A stretch of 64,000 bases of DNA from Aptenodytes patagonicus (GCF_965638725.1 NC_134949.1:113887378-113951377); one strand, 5' to 3'; counted from the first letter of the stretch, positions 12,990-25,724 are shown. The notes: a model not told the origin generated them from the sequence alone. Numbers and translations: made by a program.

Positions 12990-13340
12990 CTTAATTTGCA
13001 TTTCCCAAACTCAGGTCTGGTACCTTTCCCTCTGAAGTCTTTCCATCTCCGACTCCTCTCCCCAACCCTGGAGGCCTTTTCTTCCCTCGGGAGGTGCTGC
13101 CGGCACTGTCGGCATATTGCTTTTACGCTGGGGCACCCTGGGGCATGTACAGAGTCTCTCTGTGCTCCCTCACCGAGGTTCACCCCACCCCCGAGGACCA
13201 TCCCACAGCAGCTCAGCCTGCAGCCTTTCAGCTGGGGAGGGTGCTGGCCCATCAGATGGACCAGGTCCTGTTATGGAGGCCACCACGTAAAGGGTCAGGC
13301 CCTTCAAAGGTGCCTGACGGCCCGGGAGGGCACAGCTATG
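12990..13340. other. GC- and CpG-richer patch
   Basis: About 300 bp that is clearly richer in C and G than its AT-rich surroundings, with roughly ten CpG dinucleotides. Several overlapping open frames of 85-127 codons on both strands arise here simply because the patch has few stops. Their translations (proline-, cysteine- and serine-rich) show no family signature. It is too small for a classic CpG-island promoter, but it could be a small regulatory element or a GC-rich exon of an untranslated RNA. Confidence 0.5.
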
Positions 13341-14935
13341 CCCCAGACTGAACACGTGTGTTGTTTCCAAGATGAGTAAAGGGTTAACGTCTGCCAAGAG
13401 TGGTGATTGTCCTAATGGTCTTGCTCTTCTCCTCTGAACTCTTTCCGTCACACAGCCTTCACAGGGAGTTGTAAAATACACTATGTCTACCAGAAAACAA
13501 GCATCGTGCGTGATTTTCTTCTCCCCACACATTTTGCTGTTTGCCAGCTAGGTAACACCCAGCCACTACACACGGCAGTTTCGGCGTACAGGCGCTGGCT
13601 TGCCCTTGCCAGCTCCTCAAACAAGGCTGAGGTCCCAGCAGCAACGGGCCTTTCAGCAACAGCCCGGACAAACATGTTCCCCCGTCCCACTCACATTGGC
13701 CTGTGGTGCTTATTCCAGTGTGACACACTACGTACAAGACCCAGGGGATATTTGATATTGCCAGATCATCTGTGAATGGGAATCACTGCCCCAATTTTCT
13801 TTGGTCAGGAATTACTATTACTATGCTATTAGTATGAGTGAAGTGTTGGGAAGGTTCCCAAGCATGACACAAATGGACAGCTTACTTCCCAGTCTCCAAA
13901 TTCTCCCAGATGCCACTGGACAGACACAAAGCACATCCACGTGCATATGGATGGATACACTCAAAACTTAATTTCCTCCCCCCTCCCTGATATATGACAG
14001 AGTGAAAACACTGTGGAAACAAATTCAGGAGGGGATAAGCATTAGCAACACTTGAAATCTGCTTTCCGATTTAAGGTAAACTCAAGAGAGTACTTAATCT
14101 TTTTCCATTTTTTTTGTTCTCCATATTATAAATCCTTCTTAAAAACTTGAACCATGGAGTGTTATTTTGGCTCAAAGGGAAAAAGAAAATCCAGTTGATT
14201 TGTACTTTCAGGTTCTGCTTTTAGACTCCAGTTTATCTTGATCATTAGTTTATAAATCCCAGTTTAAAGCACATTTAGAGACTGTATTCCAATGAATTAT
14301 TCTGAAAGGTTTTCTGGAGTGCAGACTTAAAAACAGCTAGAAAAGAAAATGGTATCTTTACATTTCTCCAGGCCCACGTATGGGACTCATTTCATTCCCT
14401 GACACCTGACATTGCAAGTAAATCAGGAGGTGATTTCTACCAATAATTCCATTTATTTTAGTTGTATATGGGTGGCCATTTTTTTAGAGTAAATTCCAAG
14501 GAGAAAAAAAATAGGTGAATAGAGTTGTTTTTCTCATAAATGATACAGAGAACTACACAGCAAGACCACAGAAAATGTCTTCTCAGAGCTTGTAACTTCA
14601 GCAATGAAATTTTTTTTAATTATACCAGAAGAATTTCCAGATTCATTAGCCTGCACTTGGACTGATCATGATCAGGGCCTGCGCAGACACAGAAGACCAG
14701 CACTTTCCAAAGATGCCTATACTTCACAGCACTCTTGAAACAAAATGTGGTATAGAAAAACTTTAGAGGATGGTCTAAATCAGCTCTTGCTGTCCACCAT
14801 GGAAACTGACTTCAGTACAGCTATACTATGATTCATACAATGCATTTCCAGATGCATGCATCCAGCATCACCTTTCCTCTCTGAACAATATAGCTGGAAG
14901 TTGGTATGCAGGTGTCTGGCTCTCCTGAACCTCTT

Positions 14936-14951
14936 AAAAAAAAAAAAAAAA
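14936..14951 (+). repeat. A16 homopolymer tract
   Basis: Sixteen As followed by further A-rich sequence (ACAAAGAAAAAAAC). It could be the tail of a very old retroposed sequence, but the upstream bases are not recognisable. Confidence 0.9.
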
Positions 14952-15039
14952 CAAAGAAAAAAACAACCAAACAATCTCTGTTTCCATTTTGGGATGGGCT
15001 TTCCAGTGTGCTCCAGTGGAGAAGTTTGCATGCCGAAAT

Positions 15040-15064
15040 TTCACCAAGCAACACGCTTGGTGAA
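15040..15064. repeat. 10-bp perfect hairpin
   Basis: TTCACCAAGC at 15040-15049 is the exact complement of GCTTGGTGAA at 15055-15064, with a 5-nt AACAC loop. The arms have mixed composition. No function is assigned. Confidence 0.75.
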
Positions 15065-17195
15065 TTCCACGCGCACACCAACAAAAAGAACTCACATCAT
15101 TGATATATAAGCAAAAGCTGATCCTTAAAGTTTAATGGAAAGGGAGGTGCATATAATATGTTTTGGAGGTCGGAAACACTCAGACTATGTGACAGTACAA
15201 CACATAGATTCTGACAGATCCTGAACTTTAAACTTTCACTGGAAAGCATGCATCATCTTCAAGTCACACAACTCTCACGGTAACATCTACGTATGAAAAA
15301 ATGACTGTACAGTACAGCAGGTATGCCTAGTTTTTTGGCTGATTCAAGAGCTGTGAGTAAACAAGGCAAATTTCTTCTTAGTCTCCTTGAAACAGGCACT
15401 TTCCTTACATTTTGTTTGTAAGGTGCAAAGAACACTTCTAAGAAAAGCAAAACCCCATATTAAGGCATTATTTTCTGCAGTCAGATTCAGGGATTATTTT
15501 CTACCCGTGATAAAAATTCTTCAATAGAGCTCTTTGCCTCATCAGAGAGTAGGTAAGAGACTAAAAGCAATACACCCCTCATTTACCAGATTTAAGTGAA
15601 AATGGGAGAAAGGGAAAAAAGTTAACAGCATTTTTTAAATCCCAGAAACTTGACAGTGACATATATTCCTAACTCACGTGCCTCTGAGAAGAGGTCATGC
15701 TGCCCAGAGTAAATAACAGCTTGTAATTTGCAACGAGGATGCCCAGCAGCAGCACTGCGAGATACATGCGATAATGTGATTTACAGGACCAGGAAATAAT
15801 TTTCAGATATACTGTGCTGCATTAACAGTCCAGGTTAAGTGTGTGCTGCAACTTTTCCTGTGAAGGTACAGTAGGTGGAAGATCTGTGATATCTTTAAAT
15901 GCAACAAAAGGAAATATAGAGGGGGGAGGGAGGAGTCTCCTGCTGAGATGTTGTGATAAATTATTAAAACTTCTTTTTAATGTTGATGCTACTCTTTAAC
16001 CTCAGATCACAATACTGACAGCAGAGGAAAACTGAAAGTGCTATTAAAGCTGTGATAAACTTACCATGCTGCGGCAACACTTGTAAGGAGAAAAAAAAAA
16101 AAGCAAAAAAAATCCTGGGGTGCCTCCAATCAGTAACATCAGAAACAACCAGGGAGAAAATATCAAGCTATCTACAATCCACAGTCCCTCAGTCCAAGTA
16201 TTTATGAGATACCATTTATGCAAACTGAGCTATTTGATTATGAGACCTCGATAACCCCTGGTTTCCATAAACAAATGTCATGCAAGGAAGCAAAACAAAG
16301 TGAACTTTATGAAAAGGCACATTTAGTGAACTGTTCACAGCACATATAGGGTAAATCTTCTCAGCAGTTTTTAACAGAAGAGGAAAATGGATTGCTGCCT
16401 TCAAACATCATAAGTGTTTTCTCAGCACAGCATTTTTTTCGATAAAGTTAATGCAATTTATCTTTATTAACACATCAACACTGACATAGCCAGTCAGCCA
16501 ATTAGCGCTGCTGGCAGTGCATTTCACAACATTCATGTACTCTAAAAAAATGTCTGTCTAGTCATTTTTACCACATACACTAACAATTCTGCACTCAAAA
16601 TAGGCTGCTTGCTTTCTCTTTTCTTCCTTCCTCTTCTTTTCCAACACTATAACCCCCTATGATGGGGGTAACATCTCTTGCAATAAAGCCACAAGCATCT
16701 GTCCCAGAGTCTCCATAATGAAAAGAACAATCCGAATTCTCACAGTCCAAAAAACCACCGGTTTCTAAATAGCATCTATTTATTTGTATAAAGGCCTTAA
16801 ATGTTATTCTGCTAATGATAGAACGCAAAGTAAAATTCCTGCAAGGAATATATGCCTTACAGAGTCAGTCAAGCAAACCAACAAGAAAACAAATTATACT
16901 CCATGCTCTCTTTTCAGCATCCTATTGCAAGCCCACATGGCAACCTGAAATCTGAGTCACTCAAAACAGCATAGGTATTCTCCTTAGATCACCTTTAATA
17001 TAGCTTTTTAGAATCTTACCCAAACATCAATTACAAAACTTTTTCCTTCCACTTACCCCCCTTCCAGTGTTTGCCTTTGGTCCTGCTAAGCTTGCTCAGG
17101 GTTGGTCCAGAGAAGAGCAACATCAAAATGAAAAAAAGTTCAAGCATAGTGATTTTCCCCCGTTTCACTGATGGTAACATTTCCACAAGTTATTT

Positions 17196-17212
17196 AAAAA
17201 AAAAAAAAAAAA
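17196..17212 (+). repeat. A17 homopolymer tract
   Basis: Seventeen consecutive As within AT-rich sequence. No associated retroelement is recognisable. Confidence 0.9.
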
Positions 17213-20200
17213 TTCTTACATTTTCTCCCCCACTTTCTGTTTGCTTAAGGAGGAGTGATTAATCATTGAAAAATCAGAGCAAGGAGTAGCTTTGCTCTCC
17301 TTAGATGTTGAAGTAATACCTCAATGATGTAGCCCTGAGGAAAGCCACATTTCTCACTGATCCGGTTTCTCCCACACAACATGCAGCCAGCACCGCTGCT
17401 ACTACAGCAGCTATAAAATAATTTCTGCTCCTCACTTTGGTTTCTGTGGGAATATATTCCTCAGCTTGCAGCGTGAGCTTGATTGAAAATGATAAAAGCA
17501 GTAATGCTTGTGTCCAGCAGAAAAGAGGAAAGATGTCAGGATTGTGAAAAAAGATGAGAAGCAGTTGTACTGACAGCTTTAAGCCTGACTGTCTGATCCT
17601 AATAGCCGTGCAACCAACCAAATTGCTCTTTTAAGAGTAATAAGGCTTCAGTGAAAGCTGGTGTCACTGCCACTTGGGTAGGTAGTTGCAGGGCTTGAAA
17701 ATCACCAAGGAACCTGCTAGAGATAACGACTGCCACGGTCCCAGCTCCGAACGCAGAGGGCTGAGCAGAATACAGTATGCACAGGGAGCATTTAATCTCT
17801 ATTGTGTGGAGGAGATTTCCTGCTTTACAGTGTGCAACTGCTCAGGACTTTTGACTGCATTTTGTTAAGGCTTTAGTTCATACTTTAAACTAAAATGCAA
17901 GCTTCGACACACTAATTACTTATAGCATTTCTTAACTAATTATTGTATGGGAAAAAATCCTGCGTGCTTTCAGGTTTTTGTTTTTTTTCTTTTTTTAAAG
18001 TAGCAAACAGGAGGAACAAATCCTTAGCAGTAGCAGTAATCTTTTCACTGCACAGAGCAGCTATGCATTTTATATTTTCACACTGTCTATCCTCAGGTTC
18101 TCCTAAATCCGGGGGGCGGAAGTAGGGGGTGGAGAGAGAGGGAAAGAGAAAGGAGACGTTCAGAAGTACAGACATTTTAAAAATAATAGATTGCAGTCAC
18201 AATTTTTCATTTAATAGTTGCTGATACTGCCACAGAAATAATACCGCTGCCTACATCTCTGGATGTCCATATTTAAGAATGCCAAAGCTGGATCAGTAAA
18301 CACAAGACTTTCTGGGCAAAATTTCGGATTTTTGCAAAGGGTGCTCAGAGAAAGATTCACGGCATTCAGACTGCTCAGTCTTGAGATGCCCAGTGCTTAC
18401 TTAAGTGTGCCCAGTAGCTTAAATTCACCTACAGTTTGGCATTTAGTTGTTTCCATGTAAGCATTCAGTACGCAAGTCAATGAGCCACAAACCTCGTGCT
18501 GTAGATTTATATAAATAAAAAAAATCAATGTCCTTGGAATCACAAAGCAACGATGGTCACAAATTCCCTCAAGTTATCATGTTTTCAACCAGGGACATGA
18601 TGCCCTTTTCAGTGCAACATTAAAAAGATGATATTAATAAATCTGAAGCCTTGCTTATTCATTTGAATAAAGAATGATATTTTGATTGGTTCATGACAAT
18701 CATGAACATCTAATATATGTACAGGGATTTTTTAAACAAACAGCATGTAACATCACAAACAAGGAAATATTGGGACTCTGCCACCACCACATCAACTATG
18801 AAAGATCTTTTATTGTCTTTTTAAGTTCTAAAATATATTTATGGGCTGGTTAGAGAATGTAACATTTGCATTTAGACGGAAAACAAATGCATGCTGATGT
18901 ACAGTAGTTTTTCATCCCTCTGTGCATTAATTTTTAAAAGTTCTAAGACATCTTACCAGATGCTGAGTCTGATATATCAAGGCTGATGTTTATGGCTCTT
19001 AGTTGCCAAAAATTAGGTCAGTATCTATCATGTAGAGTCACTAAGCTGCGGCATCTTGTGGTAAATTTCTCCACCAAGCCATTCTTAATCACCAGTCTCA
19101 TTGCTAATAATTAAAACACCATTTCTTCTATTTCTCTCCCAACTGTTACTGAAATGAGGCAGACACTTGTGTTCATTTTGATTGCCTCTGTAACACTCCT
19201 CTGAAACTAGCACCATACTGTCATGCTGAAGCATCGAAAAAATTAACGAGTTCACATTGCTAGGTTTCAAACTTTTTATGTCCAGATAATAAAATGACCT
19301 TAAACTAAAACAACCAGCACCACCACCACCCTCAGGTACCACTATGCAAATTCACTAACTTCAGAGTTTTGAATCAGAAAGCAAACACCTCCAATGTCCA
19401 AAACGTGTGACAATATCACTCATGCTTCAGAAATCCTGATGGGATCATTCTCTTGGCCATCTCTGCAGCCTTATGTCACTTCTGCCTCCTGCATCGTTTC
19501 TTCAATCTCTGTCTTGCTTTCAAACTTTATAATCCTCTGAAAGTTTGCCACCCTGTTTCTACCCCTACCCATGTGGAAGCCAGCTGCTGTGGGGAAACCT
19601 GTTTCCAATGGTGGCAGGCATCCTTAAAAACACCTCCTTGGTTCCTATACTGCAGAAGAATTCAACTTCTTCAGCCTGGACACCCTGTATTTTCAGCATT
19701 AACGAAAGCAGTGGCTATTGGAAGGTATTATGAGTTTCTGTCAGCTTTCTGCCAGCTCTGACGTGTGCCGCCAGCAGCCTCAGCAGGATCAGGTACCGCT
19801 TGAGTAGCGGCTCAAGCGATGTGGCAGAAGAGAAGGACCACCCGATACAAGAGCAAAAGGGAAACCATCACGGCTGTTCGTCATGGGCGTGTTTGGTTCA
19901 GTCTAATTCCTAAAAAGCCGAGACTTCCACTCTGCTGATGGTTTTCTGGGTTATTTTGCCAAAGGTAAGTTATTAAATCCATTTTGTATATATTAAGAGT
20001 GAGAGGACAGACCTTCAGGGAAACACAGAAAAAGTGTTGTCACTTCTCATGAAATTTAGTGCGTTTTTTAACGTCCTCATTTCTAGGTTCATAAGAATTT
20101 CGATTTTCCAAAGTTGAAATGCCTCCAGAGAAAAGATATAGTTTCAAGAAAGATTATACAAACTTTATAGGTTTAAACATCAGAAAGACAAATAAAAGAA

Positions 20201-20525
20201 ACCCAACATTTATTTTTCCTTCAAGTATCATGATTTTTAAGTCAACATCATGTTTTAGAGATGTAGAACTGATTTGTAATTCTAGTTCATGCTTTGAATG
20301 TGCAATACTGGAAACAGAGAGGAAAGTAAGCAGTCTTTTCTACCTTTATGTCTGTTACTATTACAAGAAAAGCCCCTATGAAAGCTACAAGAGGCAAACT
20401 GATCTCATTACAGCTAAACGTCCCTGACATCCAACCAGTCCTTGCCAGGGTCTCTTACACCCTCCAAGGTCCTTCATGACAGCTTACACCAGTCGTGAGT
20501 ATGAGACTATTTAATACTTTCTAAG

Positions 20526-21185
20526 CACAGAAGAACTCATATATTAAGACAAACCAAATGCCTATCTTGTCTAGCATCACATCTTCAGTAGTGGTCAACC
20601 TCAGATGCTTATGGGAAAAGTACAAGAATGATAAGAAAGCATTAGTGGGGCTTACCATTTGCCCAGCCTGCCAGCCTCTGCTTGTGAAAGGCTTTGAGAC
20701 TTCTTAACTATCTATCACAGCTATCAAGTTTGATTAGAGAGTGATGGACCTATACTTCTTGACTTTATCCAGTTCCTTTTTTGATTCATTTATGCTTTTC
20801 TCCACCCCCGTAGTCCCTGGCAATGAGTTCCACAGATTTAATTACTTGCAGCCTGAAAAACATACTTCCTCTTTCTTTGAAAAGCATACTTGATAATGTC
20901 ATTGAGATAACGTTGGTTTTCCGTCATGAAAAAAATATATTCCTGTTCACCTTTCCTCATATCGTGGTTTTCCAACATACATTCCCTTCATACAACTTAT
21001 TCCAGTAAGAAAAGTCCTACTCTACTCTTTTCTCAGACCAAAGATGTTCCATACTCACAAATGTCCTTGCTGCCTTCATCTTAAGTATATCCACTTCTAA
21101 TTTAGTGTTTATGAGATGAAGTCAAAAGAAAAGCCTGCAATATTCAAGATGAATTATCAGTTGCATATTCTCTCCCTCATTCTGC
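20526..21185 (-). mobile_element. Old CR1 LINE, 3' region (minus orientation)
   Basis: Read on the plus strand, the segment matches the antisense of an old amniote CR1 from its 3' end inward. The terminal block is near 20526-20580 (AGAAGAACTCATATATTAAGAC, then CTATCTTGTCTAGC). Next come 'GATGGACCTATACTTCTTGAC' near 20743, 'CCTGGCAATGAGTTCCACAG' at 20817-20836 and 'ACATACTTCCTCTTTCTTTG' near 20860. After that come the 'ATGTTCCATACTCACAAATGT' block near 21046 and 'GCAATATTCAAGATG' near 21137. The order is that of the C-terminal reverse-transcriptase coding region plus the short 3' UTR. Many substitutions and indels make it non-functional. The 61-codon plus-strand open frame at 20823-21008 lies inside it and is a by-product. 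Confidence 0.85.
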
Positions 21186-22640
21186 TCACGAAGCCAAAGG
21201 GCAGCAGCTACCATTAAGCTGGAGTTATGTTTATAAAAGCCTGCAACATTAATGGATACAGAGGGTTTTTTTAATTAACAGAATTTTAAGATGTTTACTC
21301 AGTGGAAGCATACACCAGCAACCTAAATAACAAAACACTAGTGAGATACTCAGAAAAAAATATGTCCAAGTTAATTAATCTGCAGTTGTTGTATCTGGTT
21401 ATTTGGTCACCCTTCCTTCCCATATTTTCCTTCTTTTTACTAATCGCTATCTGGCACAAAAGACTACTGGTATAAGTACTTGGTTAAAACCCTCAAGCTT
21501 GAATAAATAGCAACAATAAACTCACAGAAGCTTGCATATCAGAGCCCCTGAGCAACATGCTCTTTTAAGGGTGATATCTTGGAGACGTCTGCTGCTTGCA
21601 GGCTATAGGACGGATAGACAGAAGCCTCGACTGCTTACTTGCTGACATGCTCTCTGGCCCTTTGTATTTGCCATCCAGATTCTATTTCACTATGGCGAAA
21701 GTTACAGGCTTTCACAAGATCCTTCAGTAACTGCAAGAAGTAACACTTGGATCAAACCCAGCATTCAGTAGTACAGGCATTTTTCATGCTTGTATTTCCC
21801 AGCACTTTTTAATTGTAGCATTGTCTTAACATTTGGAGAAGCTCAGGAAGAATTGTGGCCTTCACTCTTCCCAGTTCAGAACACTGGACAATCAAAATAA
21901 AAAATTAAAGAGATTGCAGAAGAAGACAGAAATGACTGTTTAAAGAGTCATGATTAAGATGGGAAAGGAAGGGAAACAGAAGCTGAATTGCCCACCCCCT
22001 CCCCCAAGAAGTTACAAATATTTTATTTTGTCCTACCTCTCTCCTTTTCTATTCTCCCAAAGATGCCATACAGCCAGCATTTGGCAACACGAAAATGCCC
22101 ATGACTAAATGAACTTTGCAAAAGGAATATAATCAGCACTAAACACTACAAGATGGAAATATCGCATCCTACATTGTAGGCATAAAGAATATTTTTCCAC
22201 TGTCTACCTCACCATATACAGAGGCACAAGTTGCCATAAGCCATAATTAATTCAGTTCTTTTTAGGCATGAAAATTGTTTTGATTTTAAATACTTTCAGC
22301 TTAGGGCATTCTAAATATCTAGGAAACCTCCTGGGGATTTCTGTTAGCCACAGACACCAACGGGAACAACATTTGTGGATACTTGTAATACAATACATTG
22401 CCAAATAAATACATGGCCTTCTTAAATCAAAAATCTATTTGACATTCCTTCCAGTTCATATGATTTCCAAGGATTAAGAAACCAGTGCTTGCCCAGTGTG
22501 CCATCTGCAGTTCCATTACAGGTATTTTGAAAAACCATTTACATTTCCTTTTCATGAATTTAACCAAGTAAGTTGAAGTTCTGACAATCGTTACATGCCA
22601 GTCCCCAAACACTATGTTCATTTTGTCTTCCACTGGTAAT

Positions 22641-22662
22641 AGAGACCCACAAAAGGGTCTCT
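22641..22662. repeat. 8-bp perfect hairpin
   Basis: AGAGACCC at 22641-22648 pairs with GGGTCTCT at 22655-22662 around a 6-nt loop. It is short and could be chance. Confidence 0.6.
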
Positions 22663-22710
22663 CTTTCCATCATAACTAATTAGTAGCTCTGTTTTTTGTA
22701 TAAGACAAAA

Positions 22711-22773
22711 AAGCTTGTACATTATGTATAATGTATATTGCTATACATTAAAGCTTGATGTATAGCAATATAC
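22711..22773. repeat. Nested palindromes with a 16-bp perfect hairpin
   Basis: GTATATTGCTATACAT at 22733-22748 is the exact complement of ATGTATAGCAATATAC at 22758-22773, with a 9-nt loop (TAAAGCTTG). A second palindrome, TACATTATGTATAATGTA at 22718-22735, overlaps the left arm. The heptamer AAGCTTG precedes that palindrome at 22711-22717 and recurs in the loop at 22751-22757. The sequence can therefore fold in more than one way. It may be a tiny inverted-repeat element or a local fold-back duplication. Confidence 0.8.
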
Positions 22774-23289
22774 CAGTTTTAGTGCAGTAGAAGAAACACA
22801 TCAATAAAACAAGGACAGTAAATCCAAGACTCAACTTTCTACACTGAGGTTTTTTTTCTTGTTTGTGCTTAGAGGTCTAAGGTCTTGGTCTGATACTCTG
22901 CAGATTATATTATGTAGAATGAAGAAGCGCATGAAAGTTATTTCATATTATTTTGTACTCATCAATCAGGACTTATCTGAGGATTAGATTTAAGTATAAT
23001 AAGAATAATTCACTTTGAATTTACCAATTATTCCAGTATTTAATCATACATTGTTTCAGTTCAAAAAGTATACGTTTGCTCGAGGGAGTTCGTAGGCAAC
23101 CATGAACTGCTTAAATATTTGGTAAAAAAATGTAAGAAAACCAACTTTTCATTTTTTTCAATATTTTTAATAAAATAATTAACTTGAATAATTTTATCCA
23201 CTACATTCCACAGAAAGATTCTAAATTCTTTCAACACTGATAATATGCTATACTGTTGCTTTGAAATGTAATTTTTAAACAGCATCTAT

Positions 23290-23420
23290 CTAATAATTTT
23301 ATTACTGTCTATATGTAACATAAACATACAGTTAAACAATAATAAAATATATATAATTATGTGTAACAATATGTAATAAATATTATGTATTTAACAATAA
23401 TATGAATTGTTAAACAACAT
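23290..23420. repeat. AT-rich low-complexity segment with inverted repeat
   Basis: This is an extremely AT-rich stretch with repeated TAACAATA/TAATA words. It includes a 9-bp inverted repeat (TTTAACAAT at 23390-23398 and ATTGTTAAA at 23406-23414). It is probably low-complexity DNA. Confidence 0.7.
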
Positions 23421-24437
23421 ACTTGTGTTGTTTCCCAAGAAGCAGCTTTGGTAAGAAAAATATTATATGAAGACATAAATCACAAGGGGAGGTAAAAACA
23501 CTAATGAGACATTTCACTGTGTTTTCTACTACACAGTGAAAAAAACATTTCTGTGTTTTTGACAAGAGAGAAAGAAAAAAAAAGCAAACAATTCTGGCCT
23601 TATTTACCTCTTTTCTAGTATGGAAAAATCCTAATATATTTCCTATCTTACTGTATCCTATTTTGTTCTATTTCCTATCCAGAAATAGAACATTTATCCA
23701 AAACAAAACCATGAAATTACCTGGAAGAATTGGCACACACTACCTATCCAACAGGAGGGGAAAAAAGAAAATAGAATAATTGAAGGTAAAGCAACTTGCA
23801 GGTAGAGAAGATACCAGGATATATTTTCACAAAGTGTAAGTAGAGCAATAGTTATACTTTGAAAATACTTGAACTATCATACCAAAACAACCTTTTTTTT
23901 TCTGTGGGCCTATTTCTAACAGCTATGAAGAGGAGATAGCAAAGCTGAAAAGTACCAGTTCATTCATATGGGAATCATAACCTGCCTACCATGACTTAAA
24001 GGCTTTGATTTGTCAACAAACAAATTTTGGTTATCGCTCACAGGATAAAATAAGTCAGGCTCACATTTCATTTTAAAATAGATCTTTAAATTCGAGAGCC
24101 TCAAAGCATTTTGTGTGTTTCTCACAGTTTTTTGCCTTTTTTGGGATTATTTTAGGCCTATTCACTTTAAATTTTACTATGCACAACTTTGAAGCCACAA
24201 AGTACTGAGCTGTTCCTCTCCTCCTGCTTCCAATTAATTCTTGAAGCGCTTTGGCACTGCAATGCCCAGTAGCCCCATCAGGAAGAATCGACTAACATCA
24301 GTCAATCAAGTATCTCCAGATGTAATCTACAGAAATTAAACATAGAAAAGACAAGCTAAATCATAGACTATTTGGAATCTCCATATAATAAAGATGCTGA
24401 GAGAAGACAAGTTTTATTGGAAAACGGAATTAGACAG

Positions 24438-24455
24438 GATCTGAAATTTCAGATC
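24438..24455. repeat. 18-bp perfect palindrome
   Basis: GATCTGAAATTTCAGATC reads the same on both strands. Palindromes this long can be dimeric protein-binding sites, but a single one in 64 kb may also be chance. Confidence 0.7.
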
Positions 24456-25386
24456 AGAAAGAAAGGAGGACCAAGACGTAGCAGAGATCGTTCAGGAAAT
24501 ACAGCTTGGTGACAAGAGATACATCTGCTTTCTCTGAACAAATATTGATCCAGTAGGTTTTATGTTTGGGATGCCTCCAGTGCTGCTGAAGGTGTCACGT
24601 TTCAGGTGACTTGCAACAATGAAACCCTGACTAATTGCAGTTATTAAAGATATTAGCTTGTTTTTCCTTTTACGCGGTATTGAAGTTTCCCTGAGGACAC
24701 ATTCAAGACAGAAGATGTAGCGGTGACTCTACACTTCGGCCTTCGACTTCTGAAGTGCTCCAGTGAAGAATCTCATTTGTCAGCTGGGATTCCAGATACA
24801 AATGAAAAGTACCAGCAGCTACCAGACACGGGTGTAAATGTGTCAGTATGAAAGCCGTGCCAAAATGCCACACTGCTCATACACTGGCAGCTTTAAATAC
24901 TGGAGTAATTTTTCTGCAGAGCCCCAGATTTGCAATCCATTTGCAAAAGAAGGAAGAAGGTTTGGCTGCCTTGGTTGGGTTGTTTGCTCACCACATTCAA
25001 GTTCAGAACAAACGTCTACATGGCAGGAAATAGCAACCGTGACACACCTGCTTCCATCCTTTGTTAAATTTTTTGAACGTAAAGCCAAAACAGAGGATTT
25101 CTCTAACTCTAAGGATCTATGAGTGTCTTTCAGAGACAACAAGTATTGTATAATCAGCATTTGTCTGAAATACTGAGACAAACACTACACAGACTTCCTG
25201 CTAAGCAAATATCTGCTGTTGCATTTAAAATGCATTTGGGTTTAATTGCAATTTATGTTTTCAAACTATTTTTGTTTACAACCTGCAAAACCAATTGCTG
25301 ATTAAGGATATGTTCAAGTTCTGCATTCATTCTTTCTTTTTCATTTTTATTACAGGTAGATATTGAGAAATATATCTATAGCTATT

Positions 25387-25419
25387 CTGTAAAATAAGGC
25401 CAAAAAGCCTTTTTTACAG
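25387..25419. repeat. 13-bp hairpin with one bulge, T-rich 3' arm
   Basis: CTGTAAAATAAGGC (25387-25400) pairs with GCCTTTTTTACAG (25407-25419) over 13 bp with one bulged base, around the 6-nt loop CAAAAA. It superficially resembles a bacterial terminator, but in this vertebrate context that reading does not apply. Confidence 0.7.
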
Positions 25420-25702
25420 CGTTCTGTTGTTGTAAAATATTTACACTTCAGTAATCATCGGCTATATCTGCCCAGCTGTGCTACAGTAGGAGCCAAACCC
25501 AAACTGTCTGACAATCCACAGTACCTATGTATGTTGGGTCCGGTCTTGCTTTTGTTAGGAGACAGCCCATCAGGCAGGGAGCTTCTGCGCCAGGCAGCAG
25601 AACTGGATCAAATGTTCATAGATGAAACATAGACACAGCTACTGCAAGACACCTCATCTGCCACAGCCACCACCGGCAATCCTGAATTCATTCATCCAAT
25701 GA

Positions 25703-25724
25703 TTTTTTTTTTTTTTTTTTTTTT
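25703..25724 (+). repeat. T22 homopolymer tract
   Basis: Twenty-two consecutive Ts. If it were the tail of a minus-strand retroposed copy, the body would lie to the right. That sequence (CACTGCAGAGCCCACACTAG and onward) is not recognisable and has no poly-A signal close to the tract. Confidence 0.9.

Larger units (their letters stand above)
8926..12990. other. Non-coding sequence with a hairpin and a splice-acceptor-like site
   Basis: No convincing coding region is present. Notable items are the A14 tract at 10243-10256, the two-part inverted repeat at 10075-10133 and the polypyrimidine-AG site ending at 10461. Open frames here reach at most about 96 codons and lack family features. Confidence 0.7.
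13780..20525. other. Non-coding AT-rich sequence, no gene seen
   Basis: This stretch holds A-tracts at 14936-14951, 16091-16102 and 17196-17212, a 10-bp perfect hairpin at 15040-15064, a 14-bp palindrome (CTGATCATGATCAG, 14662-14675), a purine/G-rich run near 18108-18156, a short CAC repeat near 19317-19330 and an 8-bp hairpin at 19797-19818. No open frame exceeds about 106 codons, and none is recognisable. Confidence 0.75.
21190..25386. other. Non-coding AT-rich sequence, no gene seen
   Basis: Largely unique sequence, with a very AT-rich segment at 23290-23420 and inverted repeats at 22641-22662, 22733-22773 and 24438-24455. The longest open frames (94 and 112 codons on opposite strands near 24840-25180) overlap each other and show no family signature. 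Confidence 0.75.

Noticed and set aside
12996..13379. 127-codon plus-strand frame with several cysteines and histidines
   Set aside because: The Cys/His spacing does not fit a zinc finger, and a minus-strand frame of 115-120 codons covers the same bases. Explained by GC-rich composition.
25387..25419. Rho-independent terminator
   Set aside because: The structural resemblance is real, but the sequence is vertebrate-type DNA with no adjacent gene, so a bacterial terminator is not plausible.
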